From: Coix lacryma-jobi var. lacryma-jobi
Taxonomy: Eukaryota; Streptophyta; Magnoliopsida; Poales; Poaceae
Direction of reading: 5' to 3'
DNA: 64,000 nucleotides
Assembly (NCBI GenBank): GCA_009763385.1
Contig: VDCT01000090.1
Coordinates: 434,001-498,000, forward strand
The position numbers and the translations under genes were made by a program. Positions 1 through 10,276 of this stretch are shown one piece after another (position 1 is the stretch's first letter; each line of letters begins with the position of its first letter). The notes beneath the pieces are model-generated. The model searched no databases. It was not told the DNA's origin and was given only the letters and a program-made list of their open reading frames with translations.

Positions 1-288
1 TGGAAAAATACTTTTAAAACAGTTTTGCAGAAAATAACTAGTCAAGTTTTAATTTGTTGCAAAATTATAAAAAGTTTACAATTTTAGTGAATTTTAAATG
101 ATGCAAAACTGAGCGTTACAATTTTGTTCTTTGTGTTTCTCTCTTTCCCCACTTTGTGATTTCCCGAGTTATTTCGATTTCAGGGATGATTTGCGATTTT
201 GTTTGAACCATCTTGTGCTAGGACGTGAGAGGCATCTTTCCACTAAAGGATTTTCTCAAAAACCTCACCAGCACATAGATCAGGTAGA
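1..288 (+). mobile_element. Remnant F: LTR-derived leader fragment of a Sirevirus-type copia element
   Basis: Bases from about 100 to 288 resemble the end part of the related LTR at 38727-40765, sharing the phrases around 'ttgaacca', the 'gtgaggcac/gtgagaggc' region and 'agatcaggt'. The match then jumps, without gag or protease, straight into integrase coding sequence at about 289. This is a deleted, chimeric remnant. Nothing can be assigned in bases 1-99. Confidence 0.5.
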
Positions 289-1097
289 AATCGGCTTGCA
301 AGGCTTGGTTCACTTGGCCTAATCCGAGGATTGCCTAAGCTAAAGTTTCAGAAGGACCTTGTCTGTCACCCTTGTCGCTATAGGAAGATGGTAGCCGCTT
401 CTCACCCACCTGTGAACCAGGTGTGACTAAGTGACCCGACGAGCACTTACACATGGACACTATTGGTCCAGTTTGGTTCTGCTCAGCGGGTGGAATGTTG
501 TGAACCAGGTGTGACTAAGCGACCCGGCGAGCACTTACACTTGGACACTATTGGTCCAGCTCGGCGGGTGGGAAGTGGTACGTTCTTGTGATCGTGGACG
601 ACGACCTTTTGAAGTACTCTTGGTTGTTCTTTTTGGAGGGCAAGGATGCGATTTATTCGTTTGCTTGACATTTGATTTTGAGGTTGAAAACTGAGTTGCC
701 GCAGGATACCATTAGAGTTATACGTGGTGACAATGGTACAAAATTTGTTAACACTTAGTTTGATGCCTTTCATGCTTCTTTGGGTCTTGAGCATCAGGTT
801 TCCTCTCCTTATGTTCCTCAGCAGAACAATGTTGTTGAGCGCAAGAATTAGACCCTTGTTGAGATGTCTAGGACGATGCTCGATGAGCATAGCACTCTTA
901 GGCGCTTTTGGGCCGAAGCGATCAACACCGCTTGCCATGTTTCAAATCACATCTTTCTTTGGGCTTTCATGAAGAAAACTTCTTATAAGTTGTGGTTCGT
1001 ACGGGTACCCAAGGTAAGTCACTTTAGGGTGTTTGGGTCTAAGTGTTTTATCCTCAAGCAAGGTAATCTCGACAAGTTCGAATCTAGGTCCGCTGAT
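289..1097 (+). pseudogene. Decayed copia integrase (first half, remnant F)
   Basis: The plus strand encodes broken pieces of a Ty1/copia GAG-pre-integrase and integrase: the leucine-rich pre-integrase tail at 289-400, the MDL catalytic-core start near 451, a DNG core motif near 728-735, the NVVERKN segment near 830-850, and the FRVFG/CFILKQGNLDKFESRS segment near 1024-1090. The reading frame shifts several times and contains stops. Related elements B (23200-23940) and A on the minus strand give the intact order of these blocks. An 88-bp-spaced direct duplication is present (about 412-471 and 500-560). The gene is interrupted at 1097 by the Athila-like element and resumes at 8787. Confidence 0.85.
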
Positions 1098-1138
1098 TGT
1101 TGGTAGTTCTTAGCTTCACTAAAGATAGAGCTAGGCAA

Positions 1139-1245
1139 CTATCCCCGGTAACGGCCCAGGAATGCTTGTTGACACTTGCTAACATTGTTACTGGGAGTAG
1201 ACTATGGAGCCTATCCCCGACAACGACGTCAGAAATGCTTGAAGC
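1139..1245 (-). repeat. Two PBS-like copies inside the left LTR
   Basis: Segments at about 1141-1173 and 1213-1245 resemble the true PBS/LTR-end region at 6791-6830: CCCCGG(T/C)AACGGC followed by a short link, then GAATGCTTG or AAATGCTTG. The first copy even retains the LTR-end/PBS transition. The right LTR holds the matching pair at about 6863-6895 and 6934-6967. Confidence 0.75.
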
Positions 1246-2471
1246 AAGACCGGTCGCTATACCTAAAGGAGTGGAGCTAAAGCAGCTATCTACTAATGCC
1301 AAGCGGGGTTGTCAATCCCGACACTAGTAGGAGCTAGCTAGAGAGATTGCAATCTACCAGGAGGAGATTCTTCAAGCGCACAGAACTATCGTAGTAGCAC
1401 TTCGCCTGGGAGTACCAGGTGTTGATTTATTTGATCCCAAGGGAAGGCTAGGGTGGTGTATGAGTTGAGTTAAGGAGGGGATGAGAGTCGAAGAAAAGAG
1501 AAAAGGGAAAAGGGGAGAAGAGAGGAGATGAAAGGCTAGAAAGAATATATGGGTGGATAGGTAAGGATGATATGGATGGCTAAGGTAAGGTGGATGGATA
1601 GGTAGATAAAAGGGGTAACTAAAGATAACTAACTAATAACTACTAACTACTCCTAGATAACCACAGAGCAAGATAACTACAAAGCAAGATAGTTACGAAG
1701 CAAGGCAGGCAAAAGTCAATAAAGCAACTAAGTTAAGTAAAGTTTTATTCCTATCTTGTCAAGTATCGAGGCGTACTAGCCTTTACCACTTACTTAGGTT
1801 GAACGCTAGCACAATGAGCCTTACTGTTAAACTGGGCCAACTACGTGGTGGAATTCAAGACGCACAGGGCTGTCACCACCTGCTTGCTACCACAGCTATC
1901 CGGGGGTCCAGCCGTATCTGAAGGTAAGTCTATAACTAAGCACCACGCTTAACTATATTCTAACTATCTCTACCCTAGCTTTGAATAGAGACACCCTTGC
2001 GGACGTCAGAGCAAACACTTGAATTAATAAGATAAACACTAAACTAACTAAGCACCTATTGGCAAAGATCAATCACTAAGCACACTAGAGATTAACTACT
2101 ATGGCTAAGTGAATTGAATTGTAGGATAGCTAGGCACTCAAGCAATCAATCAAGTATACCACTCAATACTAATAAGTAGAATAAATAATACTTGAAATGA
2201 TGAACTAGAATATAGTAAAGTGCATGAGATACAAGAGCAAAACCTAAACTGGAGATGAAGGAAGACTCTTCCCAGCTCCAGAACCGATCACTCGCACGCC
2301 TCTACTCTTGAGCTAAGCCTTGAGCAGCGCTACCACGAGGGCAAAGATGCCTTGCTCTACTAGCTACCTACTTGCCTAAGCTCTCTGAGCTCTCACTTGC
2401 TTGCTTCTACTTGCTTTGCTTCTCTTGTGTGGGATATTGCTTGGAATCATGGTACTGATGCCTCAGGTGGG

Positions 2472-2479
2472 TATTTATA
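2472..2479 (-). promoter_or_regulatory. TATA box of the Athila-like LTR (left copy)
   Basis: TATAAATA on the minus strand, in a GGGCTATAAATACC context, identical in position to 8196-8203 in the other LTR. It lies downstream of the GC-rich U3 repeats, as expected for a Pol II LTR promoter. Confidence 0.75.
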
Positions 2480-2793
2480 GCCCAAATTAGTGAGGGGGGT
2501 TCTTATAGGGGGCAGCCAGCCGACCTAGGGCTAACCCTAGTGGCGGGCGCCAGCCCTAGGTGGTGGCCGCCACCTCCCTCACCGTTGGATGCACCGCCTT
2601 GGCTTCAACGGCATCCAGGTGGTTGTCCAAGGCGGTTTGGAGGTCGGTTGCATGTCCTAGCAACCGCCATTCAGCCTTGATCCACGCCACTTCATCCTGA
2701 GCCGTCCGATGCCACTGACCTAGTGACCAAGGGCCAAGATTTGGCCCTGGGGAGGTCACACGGATCGGTGACGTGGCAGGGATGCCAACCAAA

Positions 2794-2847
2794 GTGGCGG
2801 GCGCCACTTAGAGGTGGCGGGCGCCACCTAGGGGTGGCGGGCGCCAC
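2794..2847. repeat. Palindromic GTGGCGGGCGCCAC array in the left U3
   Basis: There are three units at 2794-2807, 2814-2827 and 2834-2847, a 20-bp period, with a degenerate relative near 2541. Each unit centres on the palindrome GGCGCC with outer GTGG/CCAC arms. Confidence 0.85.
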
Positions 2848-3058
2848 CCCCCTTAGGCCCATTTGGGCCCTGCTGAGTGGGCTTGGCCTCTGGTGGGTAC
2901 ATATGTCCAAATTTGGTTCAAATCCTGCATTCAAATAAAATTCTATGGACATGTGGAATTTGGTTAGTTTGAAACCTATTTGACTACTTTTCATGTCTTT
3001 TTGGTGGACTTTAGGGTCAAATGTTGATGGTAAAACAGGTGTTTAAGGACCGTCAACA

Positions 3059-3072
3059 AGCTCCCCCAAGCT
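3059..3072 (-). other. Polypurine tract of the Athila-like element
   Basis: The minus strand reads AGCTTGGGGGAGCT directly before the LTR start TGTTGAC. This is the expected site of plus-strand priming next to the 3' LTR. Confidence 0.8.
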
Positions 3073-4754
3073 AACCTGTTGCTCGTCCTCGAGTAACAAT
3101 GCGGTTTAAGCATTGAGCATGAAATGGATAGCAACTTAAGATGTCTGCAAGTGCATACTGTATAGTGAGAAATAACTTAGCATATATCATTAATCATAGC
3201 TTTTCACTTCAAACATGCAAGAGTGAAATAAAGCAGTAGTTCACTTCAAACTTTTATCTTGCTTAGGTTCGACTAGGATTCTGTCTGGAGGTTTTTCGAA
3301 GTTTTCAAAAGATAACAACTTGCTTAAGTCCTCCAAGATTCACTCAATCACTCAATGGTGTTTAAATCCTCACTTAGGCCAAAATGTAGCCTCTCCTATT
3401 TCTAAAGAATGATATGTGGAGTTATAGGTGGGCTAAGAACCATGAGCAAATTGCCTGATGTTTATTGCTAAGCTAGACATTCAGATCATAAGGAGCAGCA
3501 AATCATAAAAATTGATCAAGATGTGCATGTGTGGTTATGTGGAAGTGTATAGAGAGATATTTCATAATCCTTCCTAGTTAATTTCTGGGGTCTAGAGCTA
3601 ATGATAATTCTCTCTCTTTTTTTTGGATACATAGTGAGTAGACAAAAGATGTGTCCTCACATTTTCTTAGGACATAGTCCTCTTTTGAGCTACTTTGCTC
3701 ACTTTTTTTTCTTCAGGACATAGTCCTGTCTTGAGCTACTTTGCTCATTTTTCTCTCTCTCACTCTTTTTTAGCTCTAGATTTCCCCAGATTATCTATAG
3801 AAAAGGATTTTTGAAATGAAAAAGGAAAGGGAGAGAAATGCTTATTCCCAGTGTAGGAATAAGCATAAGGCTAGCAATGGGATGTTTGGCAGGGTATTGC
3901 GTATCTCTGGTGTAGAGAATAAGCAATTTGTTTGGTGGTTGCAAACTTCCAAAGTGGAAAGTAGGCAAATTATGGTGGGTGTACGTGAATCTTGATTCAA
4001 AAGATATGATAAGCTTCTCTACTAAGATCTATGAGGTCTAACAAAGCTCAACACAAACAAAGCTCTTTGTAGTTTTGACTAATGACTAACCAATATTTGG
4101 CTGGTGGTGGGATGGGATAAAAATCTAGGAGGAACTTTTAGCAAGGTTTTCATAATTTTTAAAAGAAATCCTCCAGATTAGGTCCTAATTCCACCTTAGC
4201 AAGTGTAAAGAATTACTCCATTTCTTACTAACTTTACTCACTAAGCATGATTTCAGTTTAAGCATGTGCAACCCACAAAAGCTACAACTTAGATAAGACC
4301 AGTTATTCAAACCATAACAATAGCATTTGCATGACATATTTCAAATCTTATTCAGGTTTCAACTTGTTTAAGCAGATTTTATCAATTTTATTCATAGAGT
4401 GGTTATTTAGGCAAGCATGTGACATTCAGAAGATATAGAATTTAAGAACTGAATGTAAAGTGTAGGCTTGAGACATACCTTATCGGAGCAGGAGTCTCCA
4501 CCAAGCTGGCTTCTTGCTTGGTGAAGGATCTTCTTCGTCTCAGTCGGAGCTCTTGTTCTCATTTTATTAAAAGGGAAACTATCTAATGTTGTGAAAAGGG
4601 AAACTATCCTATTATGATATTTTATTATTCTAACTAAGTTAACATATACCTATGCATAAAACTAATGATAACTGTTTTTTTTAGTTTCATGCATGACATA
4701 TGTTATTTATTCGAAAAAGGAAAATTTGAAGGAAAAAAAAAGTAAAACCATACC
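3059..4754 (-). other. Non-coding interior of the Athila-like element where pol would be
   Basis: This 1.7 kb lies between the protease stop and the 3' LTR. It has no long open frame and no RT, RNase H or integrase motif on either strand. It is T/A-rich with local duplications, such as the pair of 'ggacatagtcct...gagctactttgctca' segments at about 3670-3750. It is probably filler that replaced pol. Confidence 0.7.
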
Positions 4755-6632
4755 TTAGGTCCATGGAGTTTCTTCCTTATCAGGTGGGTCTTCTTCTTCC
4801 TTGGGCACTTCTTCTCTCAGTACTTCATCAGGTTCTTCTTCTTCTGGCACCTCTCCCTTGTTATGTGAATCACACAACTTAGGAGGAGGTGGTTCTCTCT
4901 TTCTGCTCCACCCTGTTCTTGGGCGCCTCTTCTTGGTATGAACGGGTTTTGCTACCTGCATGTTAGCGGCATATGCGGGACCAGGGGAAAAGGAGAATAT
5001 TTCCTTCCTCCCTCCTAATGTCATTTGAATTTTACCACTTCCCACATATATGCAGGCATCAACAGTGTTCAAGAAGGGTCTACCTAAGATTAGAGGCACA
5101 TCTTTCCTATTTCCCATATCTAGTATTATGAAATCAGTAGGAACATATGAGCCTCTAATATGAACAGGTGAATCATTAACTATTCCTTCTACGTAGCAAG
5201 TGGATTGATCAGCTAGCACAACATAGGCAGATGTGGATGACATGGGTGGAAAGAATGAGTTTTCATAGAAATCTTTAGATAAAATGTTCACACTCGATCC
5301 TAAATCACACATGGCATTTTTAAAGACTTCACCAAAGATTGAGCATCTAATTATGGGACTACCAGGATCACCCTTTTTAACAGTCATGGTTTGATCTTCA
5401 TAATAGTTAAAATATTTTATTTCAACCATATTTGCAGTTTCCATGTTAGGTTTAGCAGGAATTTTGCCAGATTCAAAAGATGCTATGATAGCAGCAAGTT
5501 GAGCTAATTGAGTTTCTAACATCTTATTAAAGCTAAGTTGATTTTTCAGAGCATATGAGAAATCTTCTAATTTAGCATTTATTTTCTCAAGAATTTTATC
5601 ATTCGCCATTAATCTCTCTTTCAAGAAATCAGTAGTTTTACCATGTGAGTAAACTAAATTCTTCAGGAATGAGAGATTATCAGAATTATGAAAATTAGAG
5701 CGGGGGAATGAATTGTTACCTTGAGAATTTGCAGGTTGATTCCATCCTTGATTCTGTTGATGGAAACTATTATTGTTGTTGATGAAGTTCAAATCTTCAT
5801 GTAGCTCGGGGTAGTGCCTCCCAGAATGTCCGGTTTCTCCACAGACTTCACAAGTCATGTAGGATTCCAGAGATTGGACACTCTCTTGTTGGTTCATCTT
5901 CTCACAGCTGTCCAGCTTCTTTGCCAGCAGGTCCATCTTGGGCACGATCATGTTGGCCTCCTTAAGGGAATGCATACCTCACTTACGGGGCTGTAGTCTT
6001 ACGTCATTCCATCCTTGGTTTGACACCATCTTCTCTATGAGAGCCTTAGCATCTGCAACATTCAGAGAAAAGAATGCACCGCCGGTGGCGGCATCCAAAT
6101 GGCTTCTAGAGAGTGGGGTTAGGCCATGGTAGAAGTTCTAGATCAATATCCAGTCCTCCATACCATGGTGCGGACAAGCAGCGACATACTCTTGCAACCT
6201 CTCCCAAGCCTCGGGAATAGATTCCTCGGCTTGTTGCGTAAAGCTGGAGATTTTGTTGCGAAGAGCATTCGTCTTGCCCATCGGAAATAATTTGGCGAGA
6301 AAAGCATTGGAACACTTGTCCCATGTGTCTACAGCATTGCGATCGGTATAGAACCATTGCTTCGCTTTTCCTAGCAAAGAGAAAGGAAAGAGACGAAGAC
6401 GGATGGCTTCTTGGGTTATCCCCTTAATGGTGAAGGTGCCGCAAATCTCCAAGAATTGTTGGAGGTGAGCATTGGCATCCTCATGAGCTTTGCCACAGAA
6501 CGGGCTAGCTTGGACCAACGTGATCAGAGCCGGTTTCAACTCAAAATTGAGGTTGGCATCGATCACGTCTGGTCCTATCGCTATATTAGCGGCAGAAGGA
6601 GCAGAAAATTCACGAATGGCTTTGTTGGCCAT
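4755..6632 (-). pseudogene. gag-protease of the Athila-like element, two premature stops
   Basis: This is one reading frame on the minus strand, starting at ATG 6632-6630 (MANKAIREF). The first part is a Retrotrans_gag-type capsid domain, with an FPFSLLGKAKQWF block and WDKCSNAFLAKLFP. Next come a single CX2CX4HX4-type knuckle (CEVCGETGHSGRHY, last Cys replaced) and an Asn/Gln-rich linker. A retropepsin-like domain follows, with the DLGSSVNIL active-site motif and the PLILGRPFL flap/strand typical of plant Athila-group proteases. The tail is acidic and proline-rich and ends at 4755. The frame is cut by TAG at 6137-6135 and TGA at 5978-5976; both fit C-to-T changes (from CAG and CGA). The upstream in-frame extension to 6860 runs into the PBS and LTR and is not used as the start. 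Confidence 0.88.
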
Positions 6633-6790
6633 TGTGAAGATAGAACGAGATAAGAAAGAAAGAAGTTGAAGAAGATGAAGGAAAAAGATAAGAAGAACTA
6701 AGGAAAGAAAGAATGGGGTAAGATGGGATTCGCTAAGTGGGAGCTTAAGCGAAGATAAATTCGACACGGACTCAACCGATACACCGATTG

Positions 6791-6810
6791 CCTTCCCCGG
6801 CAACGGCGCT
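6791..6810 (-). other. Primer-binding site, tRNA-Asp type
   Basis: The minus strand reads AGCGCCGTTGCCGGGGAAGG, nine bases inside the 5' LTR end. GCGCCGTTGCCGGGGA is the PBS commonly seen in plant gypsy elements primed by tRNA-Asp. It fixes the element's orientation. Confidence 0.8.
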
Positions 6811-8195
6811 AGAAATGCTTGTTGGTAGTTCTTAGCTTCACTAAAGATAGAGCTAGGCAACTATCCCCGGTAACGGCTTAGGAATGCTTGTTGGCACTTG
6901 CTAACGTTGTTACTGGGAGTAGACTATGGAGCCTATCCCCGGCAACGGCGTCAGAAATGCTTGAAGCAACACCGGTCACTATACCTAAAGGAGTGGAGCT
7001 AAAGCAGCTATCTACTAATGCCAAGCGAGGTTGTCAATCCCGACACTAGTAGGAGCTAGCTAGAGAGATTGCAATCTACCAGGAGGAGATTCTGCAAGCG
7101 CACAAAACTATCGTAGTAGCACTTCGCCTGGGAGTACCAGGTGTCGATTTATTTGATCCCAAGGGAAGGCTAGGGTGGTGTATGAGTTGAGTTAAGGAGG
7201 GGATGAGAGTCGAAGAAAACAGAAAAGGGAAAAGGGGAGAAGAGAGGAGATGAAAGGCTAGAAAGAATATATCGGAGGATAGGTAAGGATGATATGGATG
7301 GCTAAGGTAAGGTGGATGGATAGGTAGATAAAAGGGGTAACTAAAGATAACTAACTAATAACTACTAACTACTCCTAGATAACCACAGAGCAAGATAACT
7401 ACGAAGCAAGATAGTTACGAAGCAAGGCAGACAAAAGTCAATAAAGCAACTAAGTTAGGTAAAGTTTTATTCCTATCTTGTCAAGTATCGAGGCGTACTA
7501 GCCTTTACCACTTACTTAGGTTGAACGCTAGCACAACGAGCCTTACTGTTAAACTGGGCCAACTACATGGTGGAATTCAAGGCACACAGGGCTATCACCA
7601 CCTGCTTGCTACCACAGCTATCCGGGGGTCCAGCCGTATCTGAAGGTAAGTCTATAACTAAGCACCACGCTTAACTATATTCTAACTATCTCTACCCTAG
7701 CTTTGAATAGAGACACCCTTGCGGACGTTAGAGCAAACACTTGACTTAATAAGATAAACACTAAACTAACTAAGCAACCTATTGGCAAAGATCAATCACT
7801 AAGCACACTAGAGATTAACTACTATGGCTAAGTGAATTGAACTGTAGGATAGCTAGGCACTCAAGCAATCAATCAAGTATACCACTCAATACTGATAAGT
7901 AGAATAAAGTAATACTTGAAATGATGAACTAGAATATAGTAAAGTGCTTGAGATACAAGAGCAAAACCTGAACTGGAGATGAAGGAAGACTCTTCCCAGC
8001 TCCAGAACCGATCACTCGCACGCCTCTACTCTTGAGCTAAGCCTTGAGCAGCGCTACCGCGAGGGCAAAGATGCCTTGCTCTACTAGCTACCTACTTGCC
8101 TAAGCTCTTTGAGCTCTCACTTGCTTGCTTCTACTTGCTTTGCTTCTCTTGTGTGGGATATTGCTTGGTGTGATGGTACTGATGCCTCAGGGGGG

Positions 8196-8203
8196 TATTT
8201 ATA
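8196..8203 (-). promoter_or_regulatory. TATA box of the Athila-like LTR (right, 5' copy)
   Basis: TATAAATA on the minus strand within the 5' LTR. This copy would drive the element's genomic RNA. Confidence 0.75.
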
Positions 8204-8516
8204 GCCCAAATGAGTGAGGGGGGTTCTTATAGGGGCAGCCAGCCGACCTAGGGCTAACCCTAGTGGCGGGCGCCAGCCCTAGGTGGCGGCCGCCACCTCC
8301 CTCACCGTTGGATGCACCGCCTTGGCTTCAACGGCATCCGGGTGGTTGTCCAAGGCGGTTTGGAGGTCGGTTGCATGTCCTAGCAACCGCCATTTAGCCT
8401 TGATCCACGCCACTTCATCCTGAGCTGTCCGATGCCACTGACCTAGTAACCAAGGGCCAAGATTTGGCCCTGGGGAGGTCACACGGATCGGTGACGTGGC
8501 AGGGAGGCCAACCCAA

Positions 8517-8570
8517 GTGGCGGGCGCCACTTAGAGGTGGCGGGCGCCACCTAGGGGTGGCGGGCGCCAC
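8517..8570. repeat. Palindromic GTGGCGGGCGCCAC array in the right U3
   Basis: Three units at 8517-8530, 8537-8550 and 8557-8570, the counterpart of 2794-2847. It is conserved in number and spacing between the two LTRs. Confidence 0.85.
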
Positions 8571-8781
8571 CCCCCTTAGGCCCATTTGGGCCCTGCTGAG
8601 TGGGCTTGGCCTCTGGTGGGTCCATATGTCCCAATTTGGTTCAAATTCTGCATTCAAATAAAATTCTATGGACATGTGGAATTTGGTTAGTTTGAAACCT
8701 ATTTGACTACATTTCATGCCTTTTTGGTGGACTTTAGGGTCAAATGTTGATGGTAAAACAGGTGTTTAAGGACCATCAACA

Positions 8782-8829
8782 CTAATGGTATTTTTCATGG
8801 GTATGCACTTCATTCGAGGGCTCACCGTG
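8782..8829 (+). pseudogene. Copia integrase remnant F, second piece
   Basis: After the CTAAT duplication the plus strand resumes the integrase C-terminal block, reading GIFHGYALHSRAHRV. This corresponds to the GVFLG(F/Y)GTHTRAYRV block of B and A. It is cut at 8830 by element A. Confidence 0.8.
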
Positions 8830-9239
8830 TGAAGGACCGAGAAAGCACTAGCAAGGCGACCAGAGGGGGGGTGAATGGGAGCTCAAAAATTTCTCTCCAA
8901 ACTTTGGCCAAATGTCCCAAAATCAACCCTGAGAAACTGCGACCGAAACCGTGATGCCCACGACCCTTGGAAGAGGGTGGATGATCCCCAGGATCACAGC
9001 GAGGCACCACAAGAAGATAGCAAACCAAATGCCAAAAGCTCTGGCTCGAACACAACCCCAAAAACCAAGTCCCGAACGTAGATTGTCGGCTACGTCGAGA
9101 AACTCCTAAATACCTATGCTAACAAGTAGCAAAGATACCTAGAGAGGTTCCTTGGTTAACTCAAGGGCCAAACGAGAAGTCCGGAGACCAAGCGTACAAG
9201 CCGGGAGAGCAAATGCACTAAACCGAACGACACAGCAGG

Positions 9240-9505
9240 TTCCCGGACTGTCCGGCCCTGGGGTCTCGGACTGTCCGCCCCTACCGCGGATTGTCCGTGC
9301 TCTGGTGGCGGACTGTCCGCCGGTCAAGTGAGCAAAAACGCACTGCTGCTGAAAACCCACTGCTCGGTCCCGGACTGTCCGCACTTTAGCACGACGGACT
9401 GTCCGCCGGTGACCTTAGCCAGAAACAGCAGGGACTGGCCGCGGCTGGACTGGACCAGCCCCGACGCGCGGACTGTCTTCGCCCTGAGTGGCGGACTGTC
9501 CGCGG
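9240..9505. repeat. CGGACTGTCCG palindrome array in LTR A (left)
   Basis: Repeated near-palindromes of the CGGACTGTCCG/GCGGACTGTCCGC type at irregular spacing. The same array occurs at 17740-17985 and in D's LTR at 40090-40355, but not in B, where a GACCGGACGC array replaces it. Confidence 0.8.
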
Positions 9506-10276
9506 TCACTCAGGGAGGGCGATTTTGTTCGCCCTTCACCCAAATCAATCCCAAATCGAATCAACTCACAATCCCACGTTCCCAAACTTGGAGAGGATGA
9601 TCACGGAGTAGTTAGGAGACTATCCCCAAGAAATCATCCGCTCAAATCAACTAAAACACCGGGAAATTGAAAAGGGAGGAGTATGAACGAAAAAGCGTAA
9701 CGAAAACGAAATCAACCCGATCTACTTGTTCGTAAGGAGATAGATAAATTCCTTCGGTGGAAATGATCTCCTTTCAAATACGAACAAGTTGATTCAAATG
9801 GATTTCGCAAAGACGCACTAGAGAGGGAGATTGAGTGACGGGAAAATCACGGAGAAACAAAGAACGCGAAGAACACGAATCAAAACGCGAATCAACACAT
9901 CGATCTGCAACCGTGTGGCTACCACACGCTACAACAGTGAGGTTACGGCCTCACTTCCTCAAAATCTCCAGTACACAGAGGTATGGTTCTCTGCGGATCT
10001 CAGCTAGCTATAGCAGGGGATTGGGAGAGCAGGAAACCCTAGAAGCAAAGAGCAAATGACTGAGATGGTAAGGGAGGAGGGTGTCTCCCTCTACTTATCC
10101 TAAATTCTAATTCCTACTCTACCCCTCTCTAATTACAGAGCGAACTAGCTAAACCCTAAGGTTATTCTGGACCAACTCGGTGGTAGGTGTATCTGACGGC
10201 CATGCCCGCACAACTCGTAGCGTTGCCTCGATGCAACGTCCCGATTGCTGCCACGTGCCGCTCTCGCTCTGCACCA

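Larger units (their letters stand above)
1098..3058 (-). repeat. 3' LTR of the Athila-like element
   Basis: This is the left copy of the 1.96-kb LTR, aligned by eye with 6820-8781. It has the same order of features: PBS-like copies near the end (1139-1245), a TATA box at 2472-2479 on the minus strand and three 20-bp-spaced GGCGGGCGCC units at 2794-2847. Only scattered single-base differences and small indels are visible, which suggests a recent insertion. Confidence 0.92.
1098..8781 (-). mobile_element. Athila-like Ty3/gypsy LTR retrotransposon, gag-protease only
   Basis: A complete element lies on the minus strand. Two LTRs of 1961 and 1962 bp (1098-3058 and 6820-8781) start TGTTGA and end CCAACA in element orientation and look nearly identical by eye. 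They are flanked by CTGAT (1093-1097) and CTAAT (8782-8786), a target duplication with one mismatch. A tRNA-Asp-type primer-binding site sits next to the right LTR and a purine tract next to the left one. The 3.76-kb interior encodes only gag and an aspartic protease. No reverse transcriptase, RNase H or integrase motifs were found, so the element is non-autonomous. It is inserted in the integrase of remnant F, whose frame can be followed across both edges. Confidence 0.9.
6820..8781 (-). repeat. 5' LTR of the Athila-like element
   Basis: This is the right copy of the LTR, 1962 bp, with the TATA box at 8196-8203 and the palindromic U3 array at 8517-8570. It is followed by CTAAT, the degenerate target duplication, after which remnant F's integrase resumes. 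Confidence 0.92.

Noticed and set aside
2794..2847. CRISPR-like array (regularly spaced 14-bp palindromes)
   Set aside because: Only three units with 6-bp spacers in a plant LTR; no cas genes; present identically in both LTRs.
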